Below, piece by piece: positions 38,001-52,600 of a stretch of DNA of 64,000 nucleotides. The DNA comes from Bathymodiolus brooksi (taxonomy: Eukaryota; Mollusca; Bivalvia; Mytilida; Modiolidae), in contig OY804578.1 of the NCBI GenBank assembly GCA_963680875.1, forward strand, positions 101,585,689-101,649,688. Direction: 5' to 3'. The notes under the pieces are model-generated. The model saw only the letters and a program-made list of their open reading frames with translations, was not told the origin of the DNA and ran no database searches. A program made the translations under genes and the position numbers. Numbering within the stretch: position 1 is the stretch's first letter; every line of letters starts with the position of its first letter.

Positions 38001-41000
38001 AACATAGTGCCTTAGTCAATAGAGATATAAATAAAAGAACGACATTGTTTACAAAACAGAAAAGATACAAATAGTACCTTAGTCAATAGAGATATAAATA
38101 AAAGAACGACATTGCTTACAAACCAGAAAAGATACAAACATAGTACCTTAGTCAATAGAGATATAAATAAAAGAACGACATTGTTTACTATACAGAATAG
38201 ATACAAACATAGTACCTTAGTCAATATAGATATAAATAAAAGAACGACATAGCTTACTATACAGAAAAGATACAAACATAGTACCTTAGTCAATAGAGAT
38301 ATAAATAAAAGGACGACATTGTTTACAAAACAGAAAAGATACAAACATAGTACCTTAGTCAATAGAGATATAAATAAAAGAACGACATTGTTTACAAAAC
38401 AGAAAAGATACAAACATAGTACCTTAGTCAATAGAGATATAAATAAAAGAACGACATTGCTTACTATTCAGAAAAGATACAAACATAGTACCTTAGTCAA
38501 TAGAGATATAAATAAAAGAACGAAATTGTTTACAAACAGAAAAGATACAAACATAGTACATTAGTCAATAGAGATATAAATAAAAGAACGACATTGTTTA
38601 CTATACAGAAAAGATACAAACATAGTAACTTAGTCAATAGAGATATAAATAAAAGAACAGCATTGTTTACAATACAGAAAAGATACAAACATAGTACATT
38701 AGTCAATAGAGATATACATAAAAGAACGACATTGTTTACAAAACAGATATGATACACACATAGTACCTTAGTCAATAGAGATATAAATAAAAGAACGACA
38801 TTGTTTACTATACAGAAAAGATACAAACATAGTACCTTAGTCAATAGAGATATAGATAAAAGAACGACATTGTTTACAAACCAGAAAAGATACAAACATA
38901 GTACCTTAGTCAATAGAGATATAAATAAAAGAACGAAATTGTTTACAAACAGAAAAGATACAAACATAGTACATTAGTCAATAGAGATATAAATAAAAGA
39001 ACGACATTGTTTACAAAACAGAAAAGATACAAACATAGTACCTTAGTCAATAGAGATATAAATAAAAGAACAACATTGTTTACAAAACAGAAAAGATACA
39101 AACATAGTACCTTAGTCAATAGAGATATAAATAAAAGAATGACATTGTTTACAAAACAGAAAAGATACAAACATAGTACCTTAGTCAATAGAGATATAAA
39201 TAAAAGAACGACATTGTTTACAAAACAGAAAAGTTACAAACATAGTACCTGAGTCAATAGAGATATGAATAAAAGAACGACATTGTTTACAAAACAGAAA
39301 AGATACAAACATAGTACATTAGTCAATAGAGATATAAATAAAAGAACGACATTGTTTACTATACAGAAAAGATACAAACATAGTAACTTAGTCAATAGAG
39401 ATATAAATAAAAGAACGACATTGTTTACAAAACAGAAATGATACACACATAGTACCTTAGTCAATAGAGATATAAATAAAAGAATGACATTGTTTACTAT
39501 ACAGAAAAGATACAAACATAGTACCTTAGTCAATAGAGATATAGATAAAAGAACGACATTGTTTACAAACCAGAAAAGATACAAACATAGTACCTTAGTC
39601 AATAGAGATATAAATAAAAGAACAACATTGTTTACAAACAGAAAAGATACAAACATAGTACATTAGTCAATAGAGATATAAATAAAAGAACGACATTGTT
39701 TACTATACAGAAAAGATACAAACATAGTAACTTAGTCAATAGAGATATAAATAAAAGAACAACATTGTTTACAATACAGAAAAGATACAAACATAGTACA
39801 TTAGTCAATAGAGATATACATAAAAGAACGACATTGTTTACAAAACAGAAATGATACACACATAGTACCTTAGTCAATAGAGATATAAATAAAAGAACGA
39901 CATTGTTTACTATACAGAAAAGATACAAACATAGTACCTTAGTCAATAGAGATATAGATAAAAGAACGACATTGTTTACAAACCAGAAAAGATACAAACA
40001 TAGTACCTTAGTCAATAGAGATATAAATAAAAGAACGAAATTGTTTACAAACAGAAAAGATACAAACATAGTACATTAGTCAATAGAGATATAAATAAAA
40101 GAACGACATTGTTTACAAAACAGAAAAGATACAAACATAGTACCTTAGTTAATAGAGATATAAATAAAAGAACAACATTGTTTACAAAACAGAAAAGATA
40201 CAAACATAGTACCTTAGTCAATAGAGATATAAATAAAAGAATGACATTGTTTACAAAACAGAAAAGATACAAACATAGTACCTTAGTCAATAGAGATATA
40301 AATAAAAGAACGACATTGTTTACAAAACAGAAAAGTTACAAACATAGTACCTGAGTCAATAGAGATATGAATAAAAGAACGACATTGTTTACAATACAGA
40401 AAAGATACAAACATAGTACATTAGTCAATAGAGATATAAATAAAAGAACGACATAGTTTACTATACAGAAAAGATACAAACATAGTAACTTAGTCAATAG
40501 AGATATAAATAAAAGAACAACATTGTTTACAATACAGAAAAGATACACACATAGTACCTTAGTCAATAGAGATATACATAAAAGAACGACATTGTTTACA
40601 AAACAGAAAAGATACAAACATAGTACCTTAGTCAATAGAGATATAGATAAAAGAACGACATTGTTTACAAACCAGAAAAGATACAAACATAGTACCTTAG
40701 TCAATAGAGATATAAATAAAAGAACGAAATTGTTTACAAACAGAAAAGATACAAACATAGTACATTAGTCAATAGAGATATAAATAAAAGAACGACATTG
40801 TTTACAAAACAGAAAAGATACAAAAATAGTACCTTAGTCAATAGAGATATAAATAAAAGAACAACATTGTTTACAAAACAGAAAAGATACAAACATAGTA
40901 CCTTAGTCAATAGAGATATAAATAAAAGAATGACATTGTTTACAAAACAGAAAAGATACAAACATAGTACCTTAGTCAATAGAGATATAAATAAAAGAAC

Positions 41001-41353
41001 GACATTGTTTACAAAACAGAAAAGTTACAAACATAGTACCTGAGTCAATAGAGATATGAATAAAAGAACGACATTGTTTACAATACAGAAAAGATACAAA
41101 CATAGTACATTAGTCAATAGAGATATACATAAAAGAACGACATTGTTTACAAAACATAAATGATACACACATAGTACCTTAGTCAATAGAGATATAAATA
41201 AAAGAACGACATTGTTTACTATACAGAAAAGATACAAACATAGTACCTTAGTCAATAGAGATATAGATAAAAGAAAGACATTGTTTACAAACCAGAAAAG
41301 ATACAAACATAGTACCTTAGTCAATAGAGATATAAATAAAAGAACGAAATTGT
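35015..41353 (+). repeat. Right-domain higher-order repeat, copy A (6,339 bp)
   Basis: Landmark units recur at +6,339 bp in copy B (35,286 to 41,625; 35,667 to 42,006; 37,631 to 43,970). The block contains two ACAAAAGGGAAAAG marker units (near 35,435 and 37,780) and a unit with an extra ATAAT (ACATATAATAGTAC near 37,376-37,390). It also holds a regular series of 68-bp units spaced mainly at 413, 620, 689 and 1,308 bp. Confidence 0.88.
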
Positions 41354-44300
41354 TTACAAACAGAAAAGATACAAACATAGTACATTAGTCAATAGAGATA
41401 TAAATAAAAGAAAGACATTGCTTACAAACCAGAAAAGATACAAACATAGTACCTTAGTCAATAGAGATATAAATAAAAGAACAACATTGTTTACAAAACA
41501 GAAAAGATACAAACATAGTACCTTAGTCAATAGAGATATAAATAAAAGAATGACATTGTTTACAAAACAGAAAAGATAGAAACATAGTACCTTAGTCAAT
41601 AGAGATATAAATAAAAGAACAACATTGTTTACAAAACAGAAAAGATACAAACATAGTACCTTAGTCAATAGAGATAAAAATAAAAGAACGACATTGTTTA
41701 CAAAACAGAAAAGATACAAACATAATACCTTAGTCAATAGAGATATAAATAAAAGAACGACATTGTTTACAAAAGGGAAAAGATACAAACATAGTACCTT
41801 AGTCAATAGAGATATAAATAAAAGAACGACATTGTTTACAAAACAGAAAAGTTACAAACATAGTACCTGAGTCAATAGAGATATGAATAAAAGAACGACA
41901 TTGTTTACAATACAGAAAAGATAAAAACATAGTACCTTAGTCAATAGAGATATGAATAAAAGAACGACATTGTTTACTATACAGAAAAGATACAAACATA
42001 GTGCCTTAGTCAATAGAGATATAAATAAAAGAACGACATTGTTTACAAAACAGAAAAGATACAAATAGTACCTTAGTCAATAGAGATATAAATAAAAGAA
42101 CGACATTGCTTACAAACCAGAAAAGATACAAACATAGTACCTTAGTCAATAGAGATATAAATAAAAGAACGACATTGTTTACTATACAGAATAGATACAA
42201 ACATAGTACCTTAGTCAATATAGATATAAATAAAAGAACGACATAGCTTACTATACAGAAAAGATACAAACATAGTACCTTAGTCAATAGAGATATAAAT
42301 AAAAGGACGACATTGTTTACAAAACAGAAAAGATACAAACATAGTACCTTAGTCAATAGAGATATAAATAAAAGAACGACATTGTTTACAAAACAGAAAA
42401 GATACAAACATAGTACCTTAGTCAATAGAGATATAAATAAAAGAACGACATTGTTTACAAACCAGAAAAGATACAAACATAGTACCTTAGTCAATAGAGA
42501 TATAAATAAAAGAATGACATTGTTTACTATACAGAAAAGATACAAACATAGTACCTTAGTCAATAGAGATATAGATAAAAGAACGATATTGTTTACAAAC
42601 CAGAAAAGATACAAACATAGTACCTTAGTCAATAGAGATATAAATAAAAGAACGAAATTGTTTACAAACAGAAAAGATACAAACATAGTACATTAGTCAA
42701 TAGAGATATGAATAAAAGAACGACATTGTTTACAAAACAGAAAAGATACAAACATAGTACATTAGTCAATAGAGATATAAATAAAAGAACGACATTGTTT
42801 ACTATACAGAAAAGATACAAACATAGTAACTTAGTCAATAGAGATATAAATAAAAGAACGACATTGTTTACAAAACAGAAATGATACACACATAGTACCT
42901 TAGTCAATAGAGATATAAATAAAAGAATGACATTGTTTACTATACAGAAAAGATACAAACATAGTACCTTAGTCAATAGAGATATAGATAAAAGAACGAC
43001 ATTGTTTACAAACCAGAAAAGATACAAACATAGTACCTTAGTCAATAGAGATATAAATAAAAGAACGAAATTGTTTACAAACAGAAAAGATACAAACATA
43101 GTACATTAGTCAATAGAGATATAAATAAAAGAACGACATTGTTTACTATACAGAAAAGATACAAACATAGTACCTTAGTCAATAGAGATAAAAATAAAAG
43201 AACGACATTGTTTACAAACCAGAAAAGATACAAACATAGTACCTTAGTCAATAGAGATATAAATAAAAGAACGAAATTGTTTACAAACAGAAAAGATACA
43301 AACATAGTACATTAGTCAATAGAGATATAAATAAAAGAACGACATTGTTTACAAAACAGAAAAGATACAAACATAGTACCTTAGTTAATAGAGATATAAA
43401 TAAAAGAACAACATTGTTTACAAAACAGAAAAGATACAAACATAGTACCTTAGTCAATAGAGATATAAATAAAAGAATGACATTGTTTACAAAACAGAAA
43501 AGATACAAACATAGTACCTTAGTCAATAGAGATATAAATAAAAGAACGACATTGTTTACAAAACAGAAAAGTTACAAACATAGTACCTGAATCAATAGAG
43601 ATATGAATAAAAGAACGACATTGTTTACAATACAGAAAAGATACAAACATAGTACATTAGTCAATAGAGATATACATAAAAGAACGACATTGTTTACAAA
43701 CAGAAAAGATACAAACATATAATAGTACATTAGTCAATAGAGATATAAATAAAAGAAAGACATTGCTTACAAACCAGAAAAGATACAAACATAGTACCTT
43801 AGTCAATAGAGATATAAATAAAAGAACAACATTGTTTACAAAACAGAAAAGATACAAACATAGTACCTTAGTCAATAGAGATATAAATAAAAGAATGACA
43901 TTGTTTACAAAACAGAAAAGATAGAAACATAGTACCTTAGTCAATAGAGATATAAATAAAAGAACAACATTGTTTACAAAACAGAAAAGATACAAACATA
44001 GTACCTTAGTCAATAGAGATAAAAATAAAAGAACGACATTGTTTACAAAACAGAAAAGATACAAACATAATACCTTAGTCAATAGAGATATAAATAAAAG
44101 AACGACATTGTTTACAAAAGGGAAAAGATACAAACATAGTACCTTAGTCAATAGAGATATAAATAAAAGAAGGACATTGTTTACAAAACAGAAAAGTTAC
44201 AAACATAGTACCTGAGTCAATAGAGATATGAATAAAAGAACGACATTGTTTACAATACAGAAAAGATAAAAACATAGTACCTTAGTCAATAGAGATATGA

Positions 44301-47300
44301 ATAAAAGAACGACATTGTTTACTATACAGAAAAGATACAAACATAGTGCCTTAGTCAATAGAGATATAAATAAAAGAACGACATTGTTTACAAAACAGAA
44401 AAGATACAAATAGTACCTTAGTCAATAGAGATATAAATAAAAGAACGACATTGCTTACAAACCAGAAAAGATACAAACATAGTACCTTAGTCAATAGAGA
44501 TATAAATAAAAGAACGACATTGTTTACTATACAGAATAGATACAAACATAGTACCTTAGTCAATATAGATATAAATAAAAGAACGACATAGCTTACTATA
44601 CAGAAAAGATACAAACATAGTACCTTAGTCAATAGAGATATAAATAAAAGGACGACATTGTTTACAAAACAGAAAAGATACAAACATAGTACCTTAGTCA
44701 ATAGAGATATAAATAAAAGAACGACATTGTTTACAAAACAGAAAAGATACAAACATAGTACCTTAGTCAATAGAGATATAAATAAAAGAACGACATTGCT
44801 TACTATTCAGAAAAGATACAAACATAGTACCTTAGTCAATAGAGATATAAATAAAAGAACGAAATTGTTTACAAACAGAAAAGATACAAACATAGTACAT
44901 TAGTCAATAGAGATATAAATAAAAGAACGACATTGTTTACTATACAGAAAAGATACAAACATAGTAACTTAGTCAATAGAGATATAAATAAAAGAACAGC
45001 ATTGTTTACAATACAGAAAAGATACAAACATAGTACATTAGTCAATAGAGATATACATAAAAGAACGACATTGTTTACAAAACAGATATGATACACACAT
45101 AGTACCTTAGTCAATAGAGATATAAATAAAAGAACGACATTGTTTACTATACAGAAAAGATACAAACATAGTACCTTAGTCAATAGAGATATAGATAAAA
45201 GAACGACATTGTTTACAAACCAGAAAAGATACAAACATAGTACCTTAGTCAATAGAGATATAAATAAAAGAACGAAATTGTTTACAAACAGAAAAGATAC
45301 AAACATAGTACATTAGTCAATAGAGATATAAATAAAAGAACGACATTGTTTACAAAACAGAAAAGATACAAACATAGTACCTTAGTTAATAGAGATATAA
45401 ATAAAAGAACAACATTGTTTACAAAACAGAAAAGATACAAACATAGTACCTTAGTCAATAGAGATATAAATAAAAGAATGACATTGTTTACAAAACAGAA
45501 AAGATACAAACATAGTACCTTAGTCAATAGAGATATAAATAAAAGAACGACATTGTTTACAAAACAGAAAAGTTACAAACATAGTACCTGAATCAATAGA
45601 GATATGAATAAAAGAACGACATTGTTTACAATACAGAAAAGATACAAACATAGTACATTAGTCAATAGAGATATACATAAAAGAACGACATTGTTTACAA
45701 ACAGAAAAGATACAAACATATAATAGTACATTAGTCAATAGAGATATAAATAAAAGAAAGACATTGCTTACAAACCAGAAAAGATACAAACATAGTACCT
45801 TAGTCAATAGAGATATAAATAAAAGAACAACATTGTTTACAAAACAGAAAAGATACAAACATAGTACCTTAGTCAATAGAGATATAAATAAAAGAATGAC
45901 ATTGTTTACAAAACAGAAAAGATAGAAACATAGTACCTTAGTCAATAGAGATATAAATAAAAGAACAACATTGTTTACAAAACAGAAAAGATACAAACAT
46001 AGTACCTTAGTCAATAGAGATAAAAATAAAAGAACGACATTGTTTACAAAACAGAAAAGATACAAACATAATACCTTAGTCAATAGAGATATAAATAAAA
46101 GAACGACATTGTTTACAAAAGGGAAAAGATACAAACATAGTACCTTAGTCAATAGAGATATAAATAAAAGAACGACATTGTTTACAAAACAGAAAAGTTA
46201 CAAACATAGTACCTGAGTCAATAGAGATATGAATAAAAGAACGACATTGTTTACAATACAGAAAAGATAAAAACATAGTACCTTAGTCAATAGAGATATG
46301 AATAAAAGAACGACATTGTTTACTATACAGAAAAGATACAAACATAGTGCCTTAGTCAATAGAGATATAAATAAAAGAACGACATTGTTTACAAAACAGA
46401 AAAGATACAAATAGTACCTTAGTCAATAGAGATATAAATAAAAGAACGACATTGCTTACAAACCAGAAAAGATACAAACATAGTACCTTAGTCAATAGAG
46501 ATATAAATAAAAGAACGACATTGTTTACTATACAGAATAGATACAAACATAGTACCTTAGTCAATATAGATATAAATAAAAGAACGACATAGCTTACTAT
46601 ACAGAAAAGATACAAACATAGTACCTTAGTCAATAGAGATATAAATAAAAGGACGACATTGTTTACAAAACAGAAAAGATACAAACATAGTACCTTAGTC
46701 AATAGAGATATAAATAAAAGAACGACATTGTTTACAAAACAGAAAAGATACAAACATAGTACCTTAGTCAATAGAGATATAAATAAAAGAACGACATTGC
46801 TTACTATTCAGAAAAGATACAAACATAGTACCTTAGTCAATAGAGATATAAATAAAAGAACGAAATTGTTTACAAACAGAAAAGATACAAACATAGTACA
46901 TTAGTCAATAGAGATATAAATAAAAGAACGACATTGTTTACTATACAGAAAAGATACAAACATAGTAACTTAGTCAATAGAGATATAAATAAAAGAACAG
47001 CATTGTTTACAATACAGAAAAGATACAAACATAGTACATTAGTCAATAGAGATATACATAAAAGAACGACATTGTTTACAAAACAGATATGATACACACA
47101 TAGTACCTTAGTCAATAGAGATATAAATAAAAGAACGACATTGTTTACTATACAGAAAAGATACAAACATAGTACCTTAGTCAATAGAGATATAGATAAA
47201 AGAACGACATTGTTTACAAACCAGAAAAGATACAAACATAGTACCTTAGTCAATAGAGATATAAATAAAAGAACGAAATTGTTTACAAACAGAAAAGATA

Positions 47301-49693
47301 CAAACATAGTACATTAGTCAATAGAGATATAAATAAAAGAACGACATTGTTTACAAAACAGAAAAGATACAAACATAGTACCTTAGTCAATAGAGATATA
47401 AATAAAAGAACAACATTGTTTACAAAACAGAAAAGATACAAACATAGTACCTTAGTCAATAGAGATATAAATAAAAGAATGACATTGTTTACAAAACAGA
47501 AAAGATACAAACATAGTACCTTAGTCAATAGAGATATAAATAAAAGAACGACATTGTTTACAAAACAGAAAAGTTACAAACATAGTACCTGAGTCAATAG
47601 AGATATGAATAAAAGAACGACATTGTTTACAAAACAGAAAAGATACAAACATAGTACATTAGTCAATAGAGATATAAATAAAAGAACGACATTGTTTACT
47701 ATACAGAAAAGATACAAACATAGTAACTTAGTCAATAGAGATATAAATAAAAGAACGACATTGTTTACAAAACAGAAATGATACACACATAGTACCTTAG
47801 TCAATAGAGATATAAATAAAAGAATGACATTGTTTACTATACAGAAAAGATACAAACATAGTACCTTAGTCAATAGAGATATAGATAAAAGAACGACATT
47901 GTTTACAAACCAGAAAAGATACAAACATAGTACCTTAGTCAATAGAGATATAAATAAAAGAACAACATTGTTTACAAACAGAAAAGATACAAACATAGTA
48001 CATTAGTCAATAGAGATATAAATAAAAGAACGACATTGTTTACTATACAGAAAAGATACAAACATAGTAACTTAGTCAATAGAGATATAAATAAAAGAAC
48101 AACATTGTTTACAATACAGAAAAGATACAAACATAGTACATTAGTCAATAGAGATATACATAAAAGAACGACATTGTTTACAAAACAGAAATGATACACA
48201 CATAGTACCTTAGTCAATAGAGATATAAATAAAAGAACGACATTGTTTACTATACAGAAAAGATACAAACATAGTACCTTAGTCAATAGAGATATAGATA
48301 AAAGAACGACATTGTTTACAAACCAGAAAAGATACAAACATAGTACCTTAGTCAATAGAGATATAAATAAAAGAACGAAATTGTTTACAAACAGAAAAGA
48401 TACAAACATAGTACATTAGTCAATAGAGATATAAATAAAAGAACGACATTGTTTACAAAACAGAAAAGATACAAACATAGTACCTTAGTTAATAGAGATA
48501 TAAATAAAAGAACAACATTGTTTACAAAACAGAAAAGATACAAACATAGTACCTTAGTCAATAGAGATATAAATAAAAGAATGACATTGTTTACAAAACA
48601 GAAAAGATACAAACATAGTACCTTAGTCAATAGAGATATAAATAAAAGAACGACATTGTTTACAAAACAGAAAAGTTACAAACATAGTACCTGAGTCAAT
48701 AGAGATATGAATAAAAGAACGACATTGTTTACAATACAGAAAAGATACAAACATAGTACATTAGTCAATAGAGATATAAATAAAAGAACGACATAGTTTA
48801 CTATACAGAAAAGATACAAACATAGTAACTTAGTCAATAGAGATATAAATAAAAGAACAACATTGTTTACAATACAGAAAAGATACACACATAGTACCTT
48901 AGTCAATAGAGATATACATAAAAGAACGACATTGTTTACAAAACAGAAAAGATACAAACATAGTACCTTAGTCAATAGAGATATAGATAAAAGAACGACA
49001 TTGTTTACAAACCAGAAAAGATACAAACATAGTACCTTAGTCAATAGAGATATAAATAAAAGAACGAAATTGTTTACAAACAGAAAAGATACAAACATAG
49101 TACATTAGTCAATAGAGATATAAATAAAAGAACGACATTGTTTACAAAACAGAAAAGATACAAAAATAGTACCTTAGTCAATAGAGATATAAATAAAAGA
49201 ACAACATTGTTTACAAAACAGAAAAGATACAAACATAGTACCTTAGTCAATAGAGATATAAATAAAAGAATGACATTGTTTACAAAACAGAAAAGATACA
49301 AACATAGTACCTTAGTCAATAGAGATATAAATAAAAGAACGACATTGTTTACAAAACAGAAAAGTTACAAACATAGTACCTGAGTCAATAGAGATATGAA
49401 TAAAAGAACGACATTGTTTACAATACAGAAAAGATACAAACATAGTACATTAGTCAATAGAGATATACATAAAAGAACGACATTGTTTACAAAACAGAAA
49501 TGATACACACATAGTACCTTAGTCAATAGAGATATAAATAAAAGAACGACATTGTTTACTATACAGAAAAGATACAAACATAGTACCTTAGTCAATAGAG
49601 ATATAGATAAAAGAAAGACATTGTTTACAAACCAGAAAAGATACAAACATAGTACCTTAGTCAATAGAGATATAAATAAAAGAACGAAATTGT
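41354..49693 (+). repeat. Right-domain higher-order repeat, copy B (8,340 bp)
   Basis: Copy B equals copy A plus a 2,001-bp internal tandem duplication (6,339 + 2,001 = 8,340). Its start recurs at +8,340 bp in copy C. Compared lines (for example 41,101-41,220 and 49,441-49,560) differ at about one base in 120, so these large copies are very recent or actively homogenised. Confidence 0.88.
43200..47200 (+). repeat. 2,001-bp (29-unit) tandem duplication inside copy B
   Basis: Landmarks recur at exactly +2,001 bp: 43,345 to 45,346; 43,657 to 45,658; 44,197 to 46,198; 44,869 to 46,870. Both copies carry the ATAAT-insertion unit (near 43,717 and 45,718) and the 66-bp unit (near 44,403 and 46,404). 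A private change (GAAGGACATTG at about 44,170) marks the first copy. Exact edges could not be fixed to the base because neighbouring units are too alike. Confidence 0.85.
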
Positions 49694-52600
49694 TTACAAA
49701 CAGAAAAGATACAAACATAGTACATTAGTCAATAGAGATATAAATAAAAGAAAGACATTGCTTACAAACCAGAAAAGATACAAACATAGTACCTTAGTCA
49801 ATAGAGATATAAATAAAAGAACAACATTGTTTACAAAACAGAAAAGATACAAACATAGTACCTTAGTCAATAGAGATATAAATAAAAGAATGACATTGTT
49901 TACAAAACAGAAAAGATAGAAACATAGTACCTTAGTCAATAGAGATATAAATAAAAGAACAACATTGTTTACAAAACAGAAAAGATACAAACATAGTACC
50001 TTAGTCAATAGAGATAAAAATAAAAGAACGACATTGTTTACAAAACAGAAAAGATACAAACATAATACCTTAGTCAATAGAGATATAAATAAAAGAACGA
50101 CATTGTTTACAAAAGGGAAAAGATACAAACATAGTACCTTAGTCAATAGAGATATAAATAAAAGAACGACATTGTTTACAAAACAGAAAAGTTACAAACA
50201 TAGTACCTGAGTCAATAGAGATATGAATAAAAGAACGACATTGTTTACAATACAGAAAAGATAAAAACATAGTACCTTAGTCAATAGAGATATGAATAAA
50301 AGAACGACATTGTTTACTATACAGAAAAGATACAAACATAGTGCCTTAGTCAATAGAGATATAAATAAAAGAACGACATTGTTTACAAAACAGAAAAGAT
50401 ACAAATAGTACCTTAGTCAATAGAGATATAAATAAAAGAACGACATTGCTTACAAACCAGAAAAGATACAAACATAGTACCTTAGTCAATAGAGATATAA
50501 ATAAAAGAACGACATTGTTTACTATACAGAATAGATACAAACATAGTACCTTAGTCAATATAGATATAAATAAAAGAACGACATAGCTTACTATACAGAA
50601 AAGATACAAACATAGTACCTTAGTCAATAGAGATATAAATAAAAGGACGACATTGTTTACAAAACAGAAAAGATACAAACATAGTACCTTAGTCAATAGA
50701 GATATAAATAAAAGAACGACATTGTTTACAAAACAGAAAAGATACAAACATAGTACCTTAGTCAATAGAGATATAAATAAAAGAACGACATTGTTTACAA
50801 ACCAGAAAAGATACAAACATAGTACCTTAGTCAATAGAGATATAAATAAAAGAATGACATTGTTTACTATACAGAAAAGATACAAACATAGTACCTTAGT
50901 CAATAGAGATATAGATAAAAGAACGATATTGTTTACAAACCAGAAAAGATACAAACATAGTACCTTAGTCAATAGAGATATAAATAAAAGAACGAAATTG
51001 TTTACAAACAGAAAAGATACAAACATAGTACATTAGTCAATAGAGATATGAATAAAAGAACGACATTGTTTACAAAACAGAAAAGATACAAACATAGTAC
51101 ATTAGTCAATAGAGATATAAATAAAAGAACGACATTGTTTACTATACAGAAAAGATACAAACATAGTAACTTAGTCAATAGAGATATAAATAAAAGAACG
51201 ACATTGTTTACAAAACAGAAATGATACACACATAGTACCTTAGTCAATAGAGATATAAATAAAAGAATGACATTGTTTACTATACAGAAAAGATACAAAC
51301 ATAGTACCTTAGTCAATAGAGATATAGATAAAAGAACGACATTGTTTACAAACCAGAAAAGATACAAACATAGTACCTTAGTCAATAGAGATATAAATAA
51401 AAGAACGAAATTGTTTACAAACAGAAAAGATACAAACATAGTACATTAGTCAATAGAGATATAAATAAAAGAACGATATTGTTTACTATACAGAAAAGAT
51501 ACAAACATAGTAACTTAGTCAATAGAGATATAAATAAAAGAACAACATTGTTTACAATACAGAAAAGATACAAACATAGTACATTAGTCAATAGAGATAT
51601 ACATAAAAGAACGACATTGTTTACAAAACAGAAATGATACACACATAGTACCTTAGTCAATAGAGATATAAATAAAAGAACGACATTGTTTACTATACAG
51701 AAAAGATACAAACATAGTACCTTAGTCAATAGAGATAAAAATAAAAGAACGACATTGTTTACAAACCAGAAAAGATACAAACATAGTACCTTAGTCAATA
51801 GAGATATAAATAAAAGAACGAAATTGTTTACAAACAGAAAAGATACAAACATAGTACATTAGTCAATAGAGATATAAATAAAAGAACGACATTGTTTACA
51901 AAACAGAAAAGATACAAACATAGTACCTTAGTTAATAGAGATATAAATAAAAGAACAACATTGTTTACAAAACAGAAAAGATACAAACATAGTACCTTAG
52001 TCAATAGAGATATAAATAAAAGAATGACATTGTTTACAAAACAGAAAAGATACAAACATAGTACCTTAGTCAATAGAGATATAAATAAAAGAACGACATT
52101 GTTTACAAAACAGAAAAGTTACAAACATAGTACCTGAATCAATAGAGATATGAATAAAAGAACGACATTGTTTACAATACAGAAAAGATACAAACATAGT
52201 ACATTAGTCAATAGAGATATACATAAAAGAACGACATTGTTTACAAACAGAAAAGATACAAACATATAATAGTACATTAGTCAATAGAGATATAAATAAA
52301 AGAAAGACATTGCTTACAAACCAGAAAAGATACAAACATAGTACCTGGGTCAATAGAGATATAAATAAAAGAACAACATTGTTTACAAAACAGAAAAGAT
52401 ACAAACATAGTACCTTAGTCAATAGAGATAAAAATAAAAGAACGACATTGTTTACAAAACAGAAAAGATACAAACATAATACCTTAGTCAATAGAGATAT
52501 AAATAAAAGAACAACATTGTTTACAAAACAGAAAAGATACAAACATAGTACCTTAGTCAATAGAGATAAAAATAAAAGAACGACATTGTTTACAAAACAG